Position numbers and translations under genes: made by a program
In this document: positions 48,957 through 57,847 of the stretch, one piece after another
Position numbering within the stretch: position 1 is the first letter of the stretch
How the letters are laid out: every line of letters starts with the position of its first letter
The notes under the pieces: generated by a model
What the model was told of the DNA's origin: nothing
Seen by the model: the letters and a program-made list of their open reading frames with translations, nothing else
The model's database searches: none
Source: an uncultured Oscillospiraceae bacterium
Lineage (GTDB): Bacteria > Bacillota > Clostridia > Oscillospirales > Ruminococcaceae
NCBI GenBank assembly: GCA_905197685.1
Contig: CAJJZS010000001.1
Location: 372,001-436,000 of the forward strand
Reading direction: 5' to 3'
DNA: 64,000 nt

Positions 48957-49439
48957 ATGCAAAGGGAAAAGGCAAAAAAATCGGTATTGCTGGCATTGAT
49001 CTGCGTCCTTTCTTTCAGCGGCTGTGAATCGTGGAGACGCCCGGCGGCAGAACAGGATGTGCCGGTGAGCGCTCCGGTTGATTCCCAATCGCAGGAGGAA
49101 GAATTGCCCGAGGTTGATTTTACGGAGATGGAAAGCGCGGTTGTCACAAAACATTCGGATGAAAGTGTTTTTTGGTCAACCGAAGATGAAGTTTTGTCCC
49201 GAAAGCTGTATGATCTTTTAACCTGTCAAAACGAGCTTTTTTCAGAAAAATTTGATGAAAGAGAATATGATTTTCTCGCTGTTATAACAGACGAGGAAGG
49301 GACAGTGTATCGTTTCTCACTCTGGATCAATTTTGAACGGGAAAATGAAATTATCGTAGAAGATGAACAGGGAACGCAGTGGAATCTTTCGATTGAAAAC
49401 AGCAATCATGTGCGTTCTTTATTGTCCGGTTGGAGATAG
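48957..49439 (+). CDS. Small uncharacterised lipoprotein
   Basis: 160 aa. Type II signal: MQREKAKKSVLLALICVLS followed by lipobox FSGC; then a Pro/Ser/Glu-rich linker and a compact acidic domain (EYDFLAVITDEEGTVYRFSL). No family recognised. Start at ATG 48957 behind AGAAAGGAAAC. It ends 9 nt before the -35 of the cobalamin operon promoter. Role unknown. Confidence 0.78.
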   Translation: MQREKAKKSVLLALICVLSFSGCESWRRPAAEQDVPVSAPVDSQSQEEELPEVDFTEMESAVVTKHSDESVFWSTEDEVLSRKLYDLLTCQNELFSEKFDEREYDFLAVITDEEGTVYRFSLWINFERENEIIVEDEQGTQWNLSIENSNHVRSLLSGWR

Positions 49440-49447
49440 ATTTTCAG

Positions 49448-49476
49448 TTGACATCTCAGCCGGAATGGATTACAAT
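49448..49476 (+). promoter_or_regulatory. Promoter of the cobalamin/tetrapyrrole cluster
   Basis: TTGACA, 17-nt spacer, TACAAT: one of the best SigA-type promoters in the window, giving a short leader (~40 nt) before cbiD. No cobalamin riboswitch fits between this promoter and the start codon. Confidence 0.8.
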
Positions 49477-49522
49477 GAAATGCGAAAATAAACCGGAAGA
49501 ATGTAAAAGGGAGGAAGGATTC

Positions 49523-50722
49523 TTGCAGGAAAAAGAATGGATTTCGCCCAAAGATGCCTATATTTATGTAGGTCAGCAAAAACTGCGCCGCGGATATACA
49601 ACGGGAAGCTGTGCGGCAGCGGCGGCTCAAGCGGCGGCTCGCTTGTTATTTGGAGAAAAAAACATAGATTCGGTCAGTTTAACGGTACCGAAAGGTTTAT
49701 CTGTCTGTATTCCGATTGTTTCCGCCGAAGTTGGAAACGGTTGGGCGCAGGCAAGCGTAAAAAAGGACAGCGGCGATGACCCAGATGTTACAAACGGAAT
49801 AGAGGTTTTTGTTCGGATTGAAGCAGTTTCTTCGCCGGGAATTACAATTCTCGGCGGGGAAGGAGTCGGAAAAGTGACAAAACCGGGATTGGAAATGCCG
49901 GTCGGGGAATCTGCTATCAACAAAACGCCGCGCAGCATGATTCGTCAGCAAATAGAATCGGTTCGTCAGCACTATCCCGAATGGGAAGGAGTCGGTTTTC
50001 GGGTTACAATAACAATCCCTACCGGAGTGGAAATTGCGAAAAAAACCTACAATCCTCGCTTGGGAATTGAGGGAGGCATTTCCGTTTTGGGAACCAGCGG
50101 CATTGTAGAGCCGATGAGCGAAAAAGCCTTAACAGATTCCATTCAGCTGGAGTTGAATATATTAAAAGAATCCGGACATCGCTGTGCTTTAATTACACCG
50201 GGAAATTACGGGAAAACATTTTTAAGCGAAGGCTCTTTTTCTAAATTAGCGCCGCTTGCTCCGTATGCTGTCAAATGTTCCAACTTTGTGGGGGATACAT
50301 TGGATTTTTGCGTACAGGCGGGTTATGAACAGGCGCTGCTGGTGGGGCATATCGGAAAGTTTTCTAAACTGGCAGCGGGTGTGATGAATACCCATTCCCA
50401 TTATGCCGATGCCCGTTTGGAGGTATTTGCGGCTCACGCTGCTTTGTGCGGAGCAACACAGGAAACAATAGCATCTATCATGTCAAGTGTGACAACCGAT
50501 GAAGCGATTGCCTGTTTAGAAAAGGAAGGGATTCGCCAAGAGGTTATGCAGAGCATTTTAAAAAAGATAGAGCAGCATATCAGCGCGAGAGCAGGAGAAA
50601 CCTTAAAAACAGGGGTAATTCTTTTTTCTAATGTCTATGGATATTTAGGGCAGACAGAAGGATGCGAATTGCTGATAGAAGATTTATTAAAAGAATATTG
50701 TTCTGAAGATAAAAAAGAATAG
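49523..50722 (+). CDS. cbiD: Cobalt-precorrin-5B (C1)-methyltransferase CbiD
   Basis: C1 methylation in the anaerobic corrin pathway. 399 aa from the TTG at 49523, chosen because GGGAGGAAGG lies just upstream and the longer frame runs through the promoter. Recognised by LRRGYTTGSCAAAAAQAA, NPRLGIEGGISVLGTSGIVEPMSE and the LVGHIGKFSKLAAGVMNTHS block. First gene of the cluster; 26 nt to cbiL. Confidence 0.95.
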   Translation: MQEKEWISPKDAYIYVGQQKLRRGYTTGSCAAAAAQAAARLLFGEKNIDSVSLTVPKGLSVCIPIVSAEVGNGWAQASVKKDSGDDPDVTNGIEVFVRIEAVSSPGITILGGEGVGKVTKPGLEMPVGESAINKTPRSMIRQQIESVRQHYPEWEGVGFRVTITIPTGVEIAKKTYNPRLGIEGGISVLGTSGIVEPMSEKALTDSIQLELNILKESGHRCALITPGNYGKTFLSEGSFSKLAPLAPYAVKCSNFVGDTLDFCVQAGYEQALLVGHIGKFSKLAAGVMNTHSHYADARLEVFAAHAALCGATQETIASIMSSVTTDEAIACLEKEGIRQEVMQSILKKIEQHISARAGETLKTGVILFSNVYGYLGQTEGCELLIEDLLKEYCSEDKKE

Positions 50723-50748
50723 GCAATCTAAAGAAGGAGGAGCTGTCT

Positions 50749-51438
50749 ATGCCAGGAAAACTGTACGGAATCGGTGTCGGTCCGGGAGACCCGGAGCTGA
50801 TGACCTTAAAAGCGGTTCGCTTAATAGAAGAATGTGACATTGTCGCAGTACCTAAATCGGGAGACGGAGAGGGTGTAGCGCAACAAATTGCCCGCAGAGC
50901 GGTGAAAGATTTTGAAAAAAAACAGATTTTAGAAGTGTCCATGCCGATGACGAGGGATGCTGCCGTCTTGGAAAAAAGCCATTGTCTTGCGGCAGAACAG
51001 GTGGAATCCTATTTAAAGGAAGAAAAATCCGTTGCCTTTTTAACATTGGGTGACCCTTCCATCTATTCTACCTATATTTATGTGCATAAAAAGGTACAGC
51101 AGCATGGGTTTGAAGTGGAAATGGTTCCCGGGGTTCCTTCTTTTTGCGCTGTTGCTGCAAAATTGAATATCAGTCTTTCCGAAGGAGCGCAGCCTTTACA
51201 CATCATACCGGCATCTTATCAGGGTGTAGAGGAAGGGTTGGAATGGAACGGACCGAAAGTTTTGATGAAAACAGGGCGTTCCATGAAAAAGGTAAAAGAA
51301 ATTTTAAAAGAAAAAAACAGCTTAGACCATGCGCAGATGGTTCAGAAATGCGGGATGGAAGGCGAGGAAATCTATCATTCGATGAGAGATGTCGATGAAA
51401 ATTCCAGCTATTTTTCTGTTATTGTAGTAAAAGACTGA
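50749..51438 (+). CDS. cbiL: Cobalt-factor II C20-methyltransferase
   Basis: SAM-dependent methyltransferase of the tetrapyrrole methylase fold. 229 aa: GIGVGPGDPELMTLKAVRLI at the N-terminus, the SAM loop FLTLGDPSIYSTYIYVHKKV and MVPGVPSFCAVAAKLNI mark CbiL/CobI. Good ribosome binding site AAGGAGGAG. Acts on cobalt-sirohydrochlorin, so cobalt must already be inserted (by CbiK). Confidence 0.95.
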   Translation: MPGKLYGIGVGPGDPELMTLKAVRLIEECDIVAVPKSGDGEGVAQQIARRAVKDFEKKQILEVSMPMTRDAAVLEKSHCLAAEQVESYLKEEKSVAFLTLGDPSIYSTYIYVHKKVQQHGFEVEMVPGVPSFCAVAAKLNISLSEGAQPLHIIPASYQGVEEGLEWNGPKVLMKTGRSMKKVKEILKEKNSLDHAQMVQKCGMEGEEIYHSMRDVDENSSYFSVIVVKD

Positions 51439-51469
51439 GAGAAAAACAGAAGAGGTAGGAGGAAACAAG

Positions 51470-52225
51470 ATGTTATACTTTGTTGGTGCAGGCTCCGGCG
51501 CGGTGGATTTGATTACGGTAAGGGGACAGCGTTTGCTGCAACAAGCCGATGTTGTAATTTATGCAGGGTCTTTGGTGAATCCGCAGCTGTTGAGGGAAAC
51601 AAAACCGGATTGCAGAATTTATAACAGCGCGAAGATGACCCTGGAAGAGGTTCTTGAAGTGATTCAGCAGGCGACAAAGGAAAATGCGGATATTGTTCGC
51701 TTACATACCGGTGACCCTTGTTTATACGGAGCAATTCGAGAGCAGATGGATTGGCTGGACGAACAGAAAATCCCGTATGAATATGTTCCGGGGGTCAGTT
51801 CCTTTTGTGCAGCGGCAGCAGCTTTGCGCGCAGAATATACCTTGCCGGATGTTTCTCAAACAGTAATTATTACCCGTATGGCAGGAAGAACACCGGTTCC
51901 GGAAAAGGAAGAAATTTCCAAATTGGCAGCTCATCAAGCAACAATGGTGATTTTCCTCAGCACCGGTTTGCTGGAAGGTTTGCAGGAACAGTTGATGCAG
52001 GGCGGATATGATAAAGATACTCCGGCGGCGATTGTTTATAAAGCAAGCTGGCCGGAAGAAAAAACTTTCCGCTGCACAGTGTCTACTTTGGCTCAGACGG
52101 CAAAGGAAAATCAAATTACCAAGACGGCATTGATTTTAGTCGGAAATTTTTTGGGAAATGAATATGAGCGTTCTAAACTGTATGACCCGGGATTCAGTAC
52201 AGAATTTCGTGAGGCAACCAGATGA
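51470..52225 (+). CDS. cbiF: Cobalt-precorrin-4 C11-methyltransferase
   Basis: 251 aa tetrapyrrole methylase. YFVGAGSGAVDLITVRGQRL, LHTGDPCLYGAIREQMDWL and VPGVSSFCAAAAALRAEYTLPDVSQT are CbiF/CobM signatures (the last motif distinguishes it from CbiL). TAGGAGG upstream. The stop overlaps the cbiG start by ATGA. Confidence 0.95.
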   Translation: MLYFVGAGSGAVDLITVRGQRLLQQADVVIYAGSLVNPQLLRETKPDCRIYNSAKMTLEEVLEVIQQATKENADIVRLHTGDPCLYGAIREQMDWLDEQKIPYEYVPGVSSFCAAAAALRAEYTLPDVSQTVIITRMAGRTPVPEKEEISKLAAHQATMVIFLSTGLLEGLQEQLMQGGYDKDTPAAIVYKASWPEEKTFRCTVSTLAQTAKENQITKTALILVGNFLGNEYERSKLYDPGFSTEFREATR

Positions 52226-53274
52226 ACCCCGTTTCAATGAAAACAGTTGCCCTTCTTTGCTTTACGCAAAACGGAGCAAAGGTTGGGGAGCGGCTAAAGC
52301 AAAGGGCAGAAAAAAGGTATTCCTTTTCGGGTTTTGTTTCTTCCCGATTTATTGGGGAGAGTGGTTTAGAAAAAACAGACCTTTCCCTTTCGGATTGGAC
52401 CCGAGAATGGTTTAAAAAAGCAGATTGCCTTGTTTTTGTCGGAGCCTGTGGGATTGCGGTGCGGGCAATCGCGCCCTTTGTTCGGGACAAGTTTGCGGAC
52501 CCGGCGGTTGTTGTGATAGACGAACAGGGAAAATACTGTATTTCTTTGATGTCCGGACATATGGGTGGAGCAAATGAATTTGCTCAGGATTTTGCTTCCC
52601 AATTGGACGCGCAGCCGATTATTACCACGGCAACCGATTTAAATCAAAAATTTGCGGTAGATTTATTTGCCAAAAGAAATCAGTTGTTTTTGACAGATCG
52701 CAGTCTTGCAAAAGAAATCTCCGCTGCATTGTTGGCAGGACAGCCCGTTTGTTTTCAAAGCGAATTTCCGTTTGAAGGAAAGCTTCCCGAAGGTTTGGTA
52801 TCGGAATCAGGAGAAACAAATTTTAAAATACAGGTTGGCTTTTCTGTTCCTACGCAGGAGAACACTCTTTGGCTGATTCCGAAAAATCTGGTTTTGGGAA
52901 TCGGATGCAGAAAAGGAAGCGAAAAACAGGCGATAGAACAGATGGTTTTGCATACGCTGCAATCCCGTTCTTTACCGATAGAATCCGTATCGGCAGCAGC
53001 GTCGATTGATTTAAAAGCGGAGGAACTCGGTTTGGTATCATTTTGTAAAGAGTATGGGATTTCGTTTGAAACCTATTCTGCCGAACAGCTTTCCCGGGTA
53101 AAGGGTGATTTTTCATCCTCCGAATTTGTAAGTAAAATAACCGGTGTGGATAATGTTTGCGAACGAAGCGCAGTGAAAGCATCGAAAGGAAGATTACTGA
53201 TTCCAAAACAAAAAGAAAACGGTGTAACCTGTGCGGTGGCTGTAAACAGGGAGCAAATCTGTCTGAAATTTTAA
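52222..53274 (+). CDS. cbiG: Cobalt-precorrin-5A hydrolase CbiG
   Basis: Opens the delta-lactone ring, releasing acetaldehyde, before C1 methylation. 350 aa with three parts: N-terminal region with CLVFVGACGIAVRAIAPFV, central linker with GHMGGANEFAQDFASQLDAQ and ITTATDLN, and the C-terminal domain with LGIGCRKGSEKQAIEQMV. Translationally coupled to cbiF. All pieces are present in one frame, so the gene is intact. Confidence 0.95.
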   Translation: MNPVSMKTVALLCFTQNGAKVGERLKQRAEKRYSFSGFVSSRFIGESGLEKTDLSLSDWTREWFKKADCLVFVGACGIAVRAIAPFVRDKFADPAVVVIDEQGKYCISLMSGHMGGANEFAQDFASQLDAQPIITTATDLNQKFAVDLFAKRNQLFLTDRSLAKEISAALLAGQPVCFQSEFPFEGKLPEGLVSESGETNFKIQVGFSVPTQENTLWLIPKNLVLGIGCRKGSEKQAIEQMVLHTLQSRSLPIESVSAAASIDLKAEELGLVSFCKEYGISFETYSAEQLSRVKGDFSSSEFVSKITGVDNVCERSAVKASKGRLLIPKQKENGVTCAVAVNREQICLKF

Positions 53275-53309
53275 AACAATTGATCCTTAAAGCAGAAGGA
53301 GAAAATAAA

Positions 53310-54038
53310 ATGAAATTATATGTTGTAGGAATCGGTCCGGGAGAAGCGGAACAAATTACGCCGGCAGCAATGCGCGCTCTTCAGGAAAGCGATGTGATTG
53401 CCGGGTACACCGTCTATGTGGATTTGGTTCGGGAACAGTTGGAAGGAAAAACCTTTTTGACAACGCCGATGAAGCAGGAAGTAGATCGCTGCCGTATGGC
53501 AATCGAGCAGGCAGTTTCAGGGAAAACAGTGGCTATGGTTTGCAGCGGCGATGCCGGTGTTTACGGAATGGCAGGACTGATTTATGAGTTAGCACAGCAA
53601 TATCCGCCGATTGAGATTGAGGTGATTCCGGGCATTACCGCAGCAATGAGCGGCGCGGCAGTTTTGGGGGCTCCGTTGATTCATGATTTTGCGGTCATCA
53701 GTTTAAGCGATTTGCTCACTCCTCTGGAAAAAATTATGAAGCGGGTAGATTTGGCAGCGCAGGCAGATTTTGTCCTTTGCTTTTATAATCCTGCCAGCAA
53801 AAAGCGCGCAGATTATCTCAAGCAGGCTTGTGAGTTGATTTTAAAACATCGCGATCCGGATACTCCCTGCGGATATGTAAGAAATATCGGCAGAGAAGGT
53901 CAGGAATCGGTTACTTTAACTTTAGCGCAGCTAAAGGAAGCGAGTGTTGATATGTTTACTACTGTCTTTGTCGGAAATTCCCAGACAAAATTGATTGGCG
54001 GAAAAATGGTTACACCGAGAGGCTATAAAAATGTATAA
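53310..54038 (+). CDS. cbiH: Cobalt-precorrin-3B C17-methyltransferase
   Basis: 242 aa tetrapyrrole methylase that contracts the ring. LYVVGIGPGEAEQITPAAMR, MVCSGDAGVYGMAGLIYEL, IEVIPGITAAMSGAAVLGAPL and the FYNPASKKRADYL block are typical of CbiH/CobJ. Start ATG at 53310 after AGAAGGAG; an in-frame extension overlaps cbiG and lacks a start signal. Overlaps the next gene by 8 nt. Confidence 0.95.
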   Translation: MKLYVVGIGPGEAEQITPAAMRALQESDVIAGYTVYVDLVREQLEGKTFLTTPMKQEVDRCRMAIEQAVSGKTVAMVCSGDAGVYGMAGLIYELAQQYPPIEIEVIPGITAAMSGAAVLGAPLIHDFAVISLSDLLTPLEKIMKRVDLAAQADFVLCFYNPASKKRADYLKQACELILKHRDPDTPCGYVRNIGREGQESVTLTLAQLKEASVDMFTTVFVGNSQTKLIGGKMVTPRGYKNV

Positions 54039-55335
54039 CATTTTGCTGTTTGCGGGAACTACCGAGGGAAGGGAACTTGCAGAATATCTTTCGGGTTGTA
54101 ATCTTCATTTAACGGTTTGTGTTGCTACCGAATATGGGCAAACCTTAATCGAGGAGAAAGAAAATCTCTCTGTCCATTCCGGAAGAATGGATTTAGAGCA
54201 GATGAAGAAAATGATTCGGGACGGATTTGGAGTAACTTCCGATTTTTCTAAAAAACCAAGCATTGATTTTTTAATTGATGCAACTCACCCTTATGCGGAA
54301 GTTGTAACGCAAAACCTGCAATCTGCGGCACAGCAGATGGGAATTCCGTATTATCGCTGTTTGAGAGAAAATTCGGAAGAACAAAGCTGCCTTGCAGGTT
54401 ATGAAAAGGTAATTCATGCGGAGAACACAGAACAGGCAGTAGAACTGTTGCAGGGAACAAGCGGAAATATCCTTTTAACAACAGGAAGTAAAGAACTTGC
54501 GCATTATGCAAAAATCAATGATTTTGCGCAGCGTGTTTATCCGCGGGTACTTCCGCTGGAGCAGGTTGTCAAAGGATGTTTGGATTTGGGCGTTTTACCC
54601 TCTCATCTGATTGCTATGCAGGGACCGTTTTCCAAAGAATTGAACCTTGCGATGATCGAGCAGTGGAATATTCAATACCTTGTTACCAAAGAATCCGGAA
54701 AAGCGGGCGGCTTTGAGGAAAAAATTGCGGCGGCAAAGCAAGCGGGAATTACCGTTGTAATTATCGGCAGACCGACAGAAAAAACTCAGCAGGCGTATTC
54801 ATTCAGTCGCTTAAAAGAGAAATTAAAGGAAAATTTTCAAATTGTTCCTGATTTCACGAAGCAAGAAGAAAAGAATAAACAGTTTCCGCTGTTTGTTTCC
54901 TTACGGGATAAAAAGATATTGGTGTTTGGCGGGGGAAAAATTGCAGCCAGAAGAATTGCCTCCCTTCTTTCATTCGGCTGTCAAATCAGGGTTATTTCTC
55001 CGGAAATATCCGAGGAATGTCAGCAATTTTGGCAGGAAAAAAGAATTGTATGGGAAAAGCGCTGTTATCAAACGGGAGATTGTACGGCAGATCTTGTTTT
55101 GGCAGCAACAAATTGTCCCGAGGTCAATGACAGAATAGAATCGGAATGCAGAAACGGCGCAAAAAAGATTTTGTTTAATCGCTGCGACCGAAAAGAAAAT
55201 TGTGATTTTTACTTTCCGGCATTGGTAGAACATGATGGTATGATAATTGCAATTTCTTCTTCCGGAACAGATTATAAAAAAGTAAAAGATACTGCGGCAA
55301 AGCTGAGAGCAATCTTTGCCGAACAGGATAGATAA
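54031..55335 (+). CDS. cbiJ: Fusion: cobalt-precorrin-6A reductase CbiJ + precorrin-2 dehydrogenase-like domain
   Basis: 434 aa. Residues 1-~255 are CbiJ/CobK (LLFAGTTEGRELAEYL, DFLIDATHPYAEVVTQNLQ, LLTTGSKELAHY, AMQGPFSKELN, TKESGKAGGFEEK), which reduces the macrocycle with NAD(P)H. Residues ~285-434 are a siroheme-synthase N-terminal type domain (LFVSLRDKKILVFGGGKIAA, then VLAATNCPEVNDRI and NFYF-like FYFPALVEHDGMIIAISSSG), which would oxidise precorrin-2 to sirohydrochlorin. One chain therefore carries an early and a late step. The start ATG at 54031 overlaps cbiH. Confidence 0.92.
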   Translation: MYNILLFAGTTEGRELAEYLSGCNLHLTVCVATEYGQTLIEEKENLSVHSGRMDLEQMKKMIRDGFGVTSDFSKKPSIDFLIDATHPYAEVVTQNLQSAAQQMGIPYYRCLRENSEEQSCLAGYEKVIHAENTEQAVELLQGTSGNILLTTGSKELAHYAKINDFAQRVYPRVLPLEQVVKGCLDLGVLPSHLIAMQGPFSKELNLAMIEQWNIQYLVTKESGKAGGFEEKIAAAKQAGITVVIIGRPTEKTQQAYSFSRLKEKLKENFQIVPDFTKQEEKNKQFPLFVSLRDKKILVFGGGKIAARRIASLLSFGCQIRVISPEISEECQQFWQEKRIVWEKRCYQTGDCTADLVLAATNCPEVNDRIESECRNGAKKILFNRCDRKENCDFYFPALVEHDGMIIAISSSGTDYKKVKDTAAKLRAIFAEQDR

Positions 55336-55351
55336 AGGAGTAATCAAAGCC

Positions 55352-56266
55352 ATGTCCAAAAGAACGATTCGCGTCGGCAGCAGGGAGAGCGCGCTTGCAG
55401 TAGCGCAAACTCGGCTGGTGATGGACGTAATACAAAAACATCATCCGGAACTTGAGCTTGAACTGGTGACGATGAAAACGACAGGGGACAAAATTCTGGA
55501 TCGAAGCCTGGACCGGATAGGCGGAAAAGGATTGTTTGTGAAAGAACTGGATAAAGCCTTGATGGAGGGAAGAATTGACATTTCGGTACACAGTTTAAAG
55601 GATATGCCGATGGAGACACCGGAAGATTTGCCGATTTTAGCTTACTCCAAGCGCGGAAATCCGTTCGATTGTATGGTATTGCCAAAAGGACAAACCGAGT
55701 GGGATCAAGAATCTGCTTTTGGATGTTCGGGACATCGGCGTAAGGTACAGCTGAAAAAACTGATGGGGGATATTCCGATCAAGGGAATCAGAGGCAATAT
55801 TCTAACTCGTTTGGATAAACTGGATTCGGGAGAATACGGCGCTTTGATTTTAGCTTGTTCCGGTTTGGACAGAATCGGGCTTTCCAACCGCATCCATAAA
55901 GTATTCACTTTGGAGGAGATGATTCCTTCGGCAGGACAGGGGATTTTGTCGGTACAGGGAAGAAAAGGAGAAGATTATTCCTGGCTTTTAGAAACGAATG
56001 ACCCGACTTCTCAAATTCAGGCATTGGCAGAACGCTCTTTTGTAAGAACTTTGGACGGTGGGTGCAGTTCCCCGATTGCCGCTTTTTCTCAGGTACACAA
56101 CGGGGAAGTAAAACTAACCGGTTTATATTATCATGAAGCGGAAAATGTTTATGTGACAGGAAGTAAAACAGCTTCGACAGACCGCGCAGAGCAGTTGGGT
56201 GAGGAGTTGGCAGTGGAGCTGAAAAGCCAATTTTTGTGCGGTTGCTTTACAGAGAAGGGAGAATAA
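55352..56266 (+). CDS. hemC: Hydroxymethylbilane synthase (porphobilinogen deaminase)
   Basis: Polymerises four porphobilinogens to hydroxymethylbilane. 304 aa: IRVGSRESALAVAQTRLV, KTTGDKILDRSLDRIGGKGLF, VHSLKDMP, and the dipyrromethane-cofactor Cys in TLDGGCSSPIAAF (the usual motif is GGC plus Gln/His-Val-Pro). Start ATG at 55352 with AAAGGAG upstream. The catalytic Asp is in VHSLKD. 4 nt to cobA-hemD. Confidence 0.95.
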   Translation: MSKRTIRVGSRESALAVAQTRLVMDVIQKHHPELELELVTMKTTGDKILDRSLDRIGGKGLFVKELDKALMEGRIDISVHSLKDMPMETPEDLPILAYSKRGNPFDCMVLPKGQTEWDQESAFGCSGHRRKVQLKKLMGDIPIKGIRGNILTRLDKLDSGEYGALILACSGLDRIGLSNRIHKVFTLEEMIPSAGQGILSVQGRKGEDYSWLLETNDPTSQIQALAERSFVRTLDGGCSSPIAAFSQVHNGEVKLTGLYYHEAENVYVTGSKTASTDRAEQLGEELAVELKSQFLCGCFTEKGE

Positions 56267-56270
56267 CAGT

Positions 56271-57794
56271 ATGGCAGAAAAAGGAAAAGTTTGGCTGGTC
56301 GGAGCAGGACCCTCCGATGCGGGCTTGCTGACCTTAAAGGGAAAACATCTGATAGAGCAGGCAGATGTTGTGGTTTATGATGCTTTGGTTTCGGCTGCCG
56401 TGTTATCATTGATCCCTGCTTCGGCAAGAGCTATCTGTGTCGGAAAACGAGCGGGAAATCATCCGGTTCCTCAACCGCAAATCAACGAAATTTTGCTGGA
56501 AGAAGCGATGAAGGGAAATCGTGTTGTTCGTTTAAAAGGCGGCGACCCGTTTTTGTTTGGACGAGGCGGAGAAGAACTGGAACTTTTAATCGACCACGAT
56601 ATTCCGTATGAGATTGTTCCCGGCGTCACTTCGGCGATTTCTGTTCCGGCTTATAACGGTATTCCGGTAACGCACCGCGATTTTTGTTCTTCTGTACATA
56701 TTATCACAGCGCACAGTAAAAAGGACGGAACCTTGAAAATCAATTTTCGCGCTTTGACCGAATTGGAGGGAACGCTGGTCTTTTTAATGGGTGTCACCTC
56801 GATGAAGATGATATGTGACGGATTGATGGAAGCAGGGATGAGTCCCGAAATGCCTGCCGCTGTTTTGCAGCAGGGAACCGGAGCAACCCAAAGAAGGGTT
56901 GTTTCCGATTTGGCGCATCTGACCGAGCAGGCGCATCAGGCAAATATCCAGGCTCCCGCTGTTTTAGTAATAGGAAAAGTATGTTCTTTAGCAGAACATT
57001 TAAGCTGGACACAAAATCGCTGTTTAGACGGTGTTCGGGTGGTTTTGACCAGACCGAAAGAGTTGATTTCCCGAATGAGTCAGTCTCTTTCCGACCTGGG
57101 CGCAGAAGTGATAGAACTTCCCTCTATCTGTTTAAAGCCATATGAGGAAAATTCGGACTTACTGGAAGCGTTGAAACAAATAAAATCCTACCAATGGCTT
57201 ACATTCACCAGCGTTTCCGGTGTTAAGTTTTTCTTCCAATTTTTAAAGAAAAACAGAATTGATGTGAGAACGCTTTTCCATCTGCATATTGCGGTGATTG
57301 GAACCGGGACAGAAAAAGAATTGGAAAATCATGGATTTTTTGCTGATTTTGTACCGGAACAGTATGATGCGCAAACATTGGCTCAGGGACTGTGTGAACG
57401 AATGAATACGGGAGAACGCGTTCTTGTTCCAAGAGCGAAAATCGGTTCGGAAGATTTGCCGCGTATTTTAGAAGAAAATAAGATTGCATATCGGGATATT
57501 CCAATCTATGATACCGTTTTTGAAAGCCATAATGCCCATGCAGTGAAAGCCTTGGCAGAAAAGAAAGAAATTTCCTGCGCGGTTTTCACAAGCGCTTCTA
57601 CCGTTCATGGATTTGCAAAAACAATGGAAGGTATTTCTCTGTCCGACCTGACAGCGGCTTGCATCGGAGAAAAAACAGCGCAGGCAGCGCAGCAATACGG
57701 AATGAAAACCATCGTTTCCGAAAAAGCAACCATCGACAGTTTAACGCAGCTGTTAGTAGACCATGCGGATAGATTGAGATTAAACCGAGAATAA
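56271..57794 (+). CDS. cobA-hemD: Fusion: uroporphyrinogen-III C-methyltransferase (CobA) + uroporphyrinogen-III synthase (HemD)
   Basis: 507 aa. N-terminal ~245 residues are CobA/SUMT (VWLVGAGPSDAGLLTLKGKH, VVRLKGGDPFLFGRGGEEL, VPGVTSAISVPAYNGIPVTHR), making precorrin-2. The C-terminal ~255 residues are HemD (LDGVRVVLTRPKELISRMSQ, ITFTSVSGVKFFF-type region, DIPIYDTV, CAVFTSASTVHGF, ACIGEKTAQAAQQYGMKT), closing the ring of hydroxymethylbilane. Such fusions are common in Clostridia. The 53 nt before hemB contain no promoter I can support. Confidence 0.95.
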   Translation: MAEKGKVWLVGAGPSDAGLLTLKGKHLIEQADVVVYDALVSAAVLSLIPASARAICVGKRAGNHPVPQPQINEILLEEAMKGNRVVRLKGGDPFLFGRGGEELELLIDHDIPYEIVPGVTSAISVPAYNGIPVTHRDFCSSVHIITAHSKKDGTLKINFRALTELEGTLVFLMGVTSMKMICDGLMEAGMSPEMPAAVLQQGTGATQRRVVSDLAHLTEQAHQANIQAPAVLVIGKVCSLAEHLSWTQNRCLDGVRVVLTRPKELISRMSQSLSDLGAEVIELPSICLKPYEENSDLLEALKQIKSYQWLTFTSVSGVKFFFQFLKKNRIDVRTLFHLHIAVIGTGTEKELENHGFFADFVPEQYDAQTLAQGLCERMNTGERVLVPRAKIGSEDLPRILEENKIAYRDIPIYDTVFESHNAHAVKALAEKKEISCAVFTSASTVHGFAKTMEGISLSDLTAACIGEKTAQAAQQYGMKTIVSEKATIDSLTQLLVDHADRLRLNRE

Positions 57795-57847
57795 AAAACA
57801 AAAACAAGATAGAATTTTAGATAGACAAAGAAAGTAGGAAACAAAGA

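Noticed and set aside
49440..49522. Cobalamin riboswitch upstream of cbiD
   Set aside because: Only 83 bases between genes, largely occupied by a promoter; no B12-box-like sequence or space for the fold.
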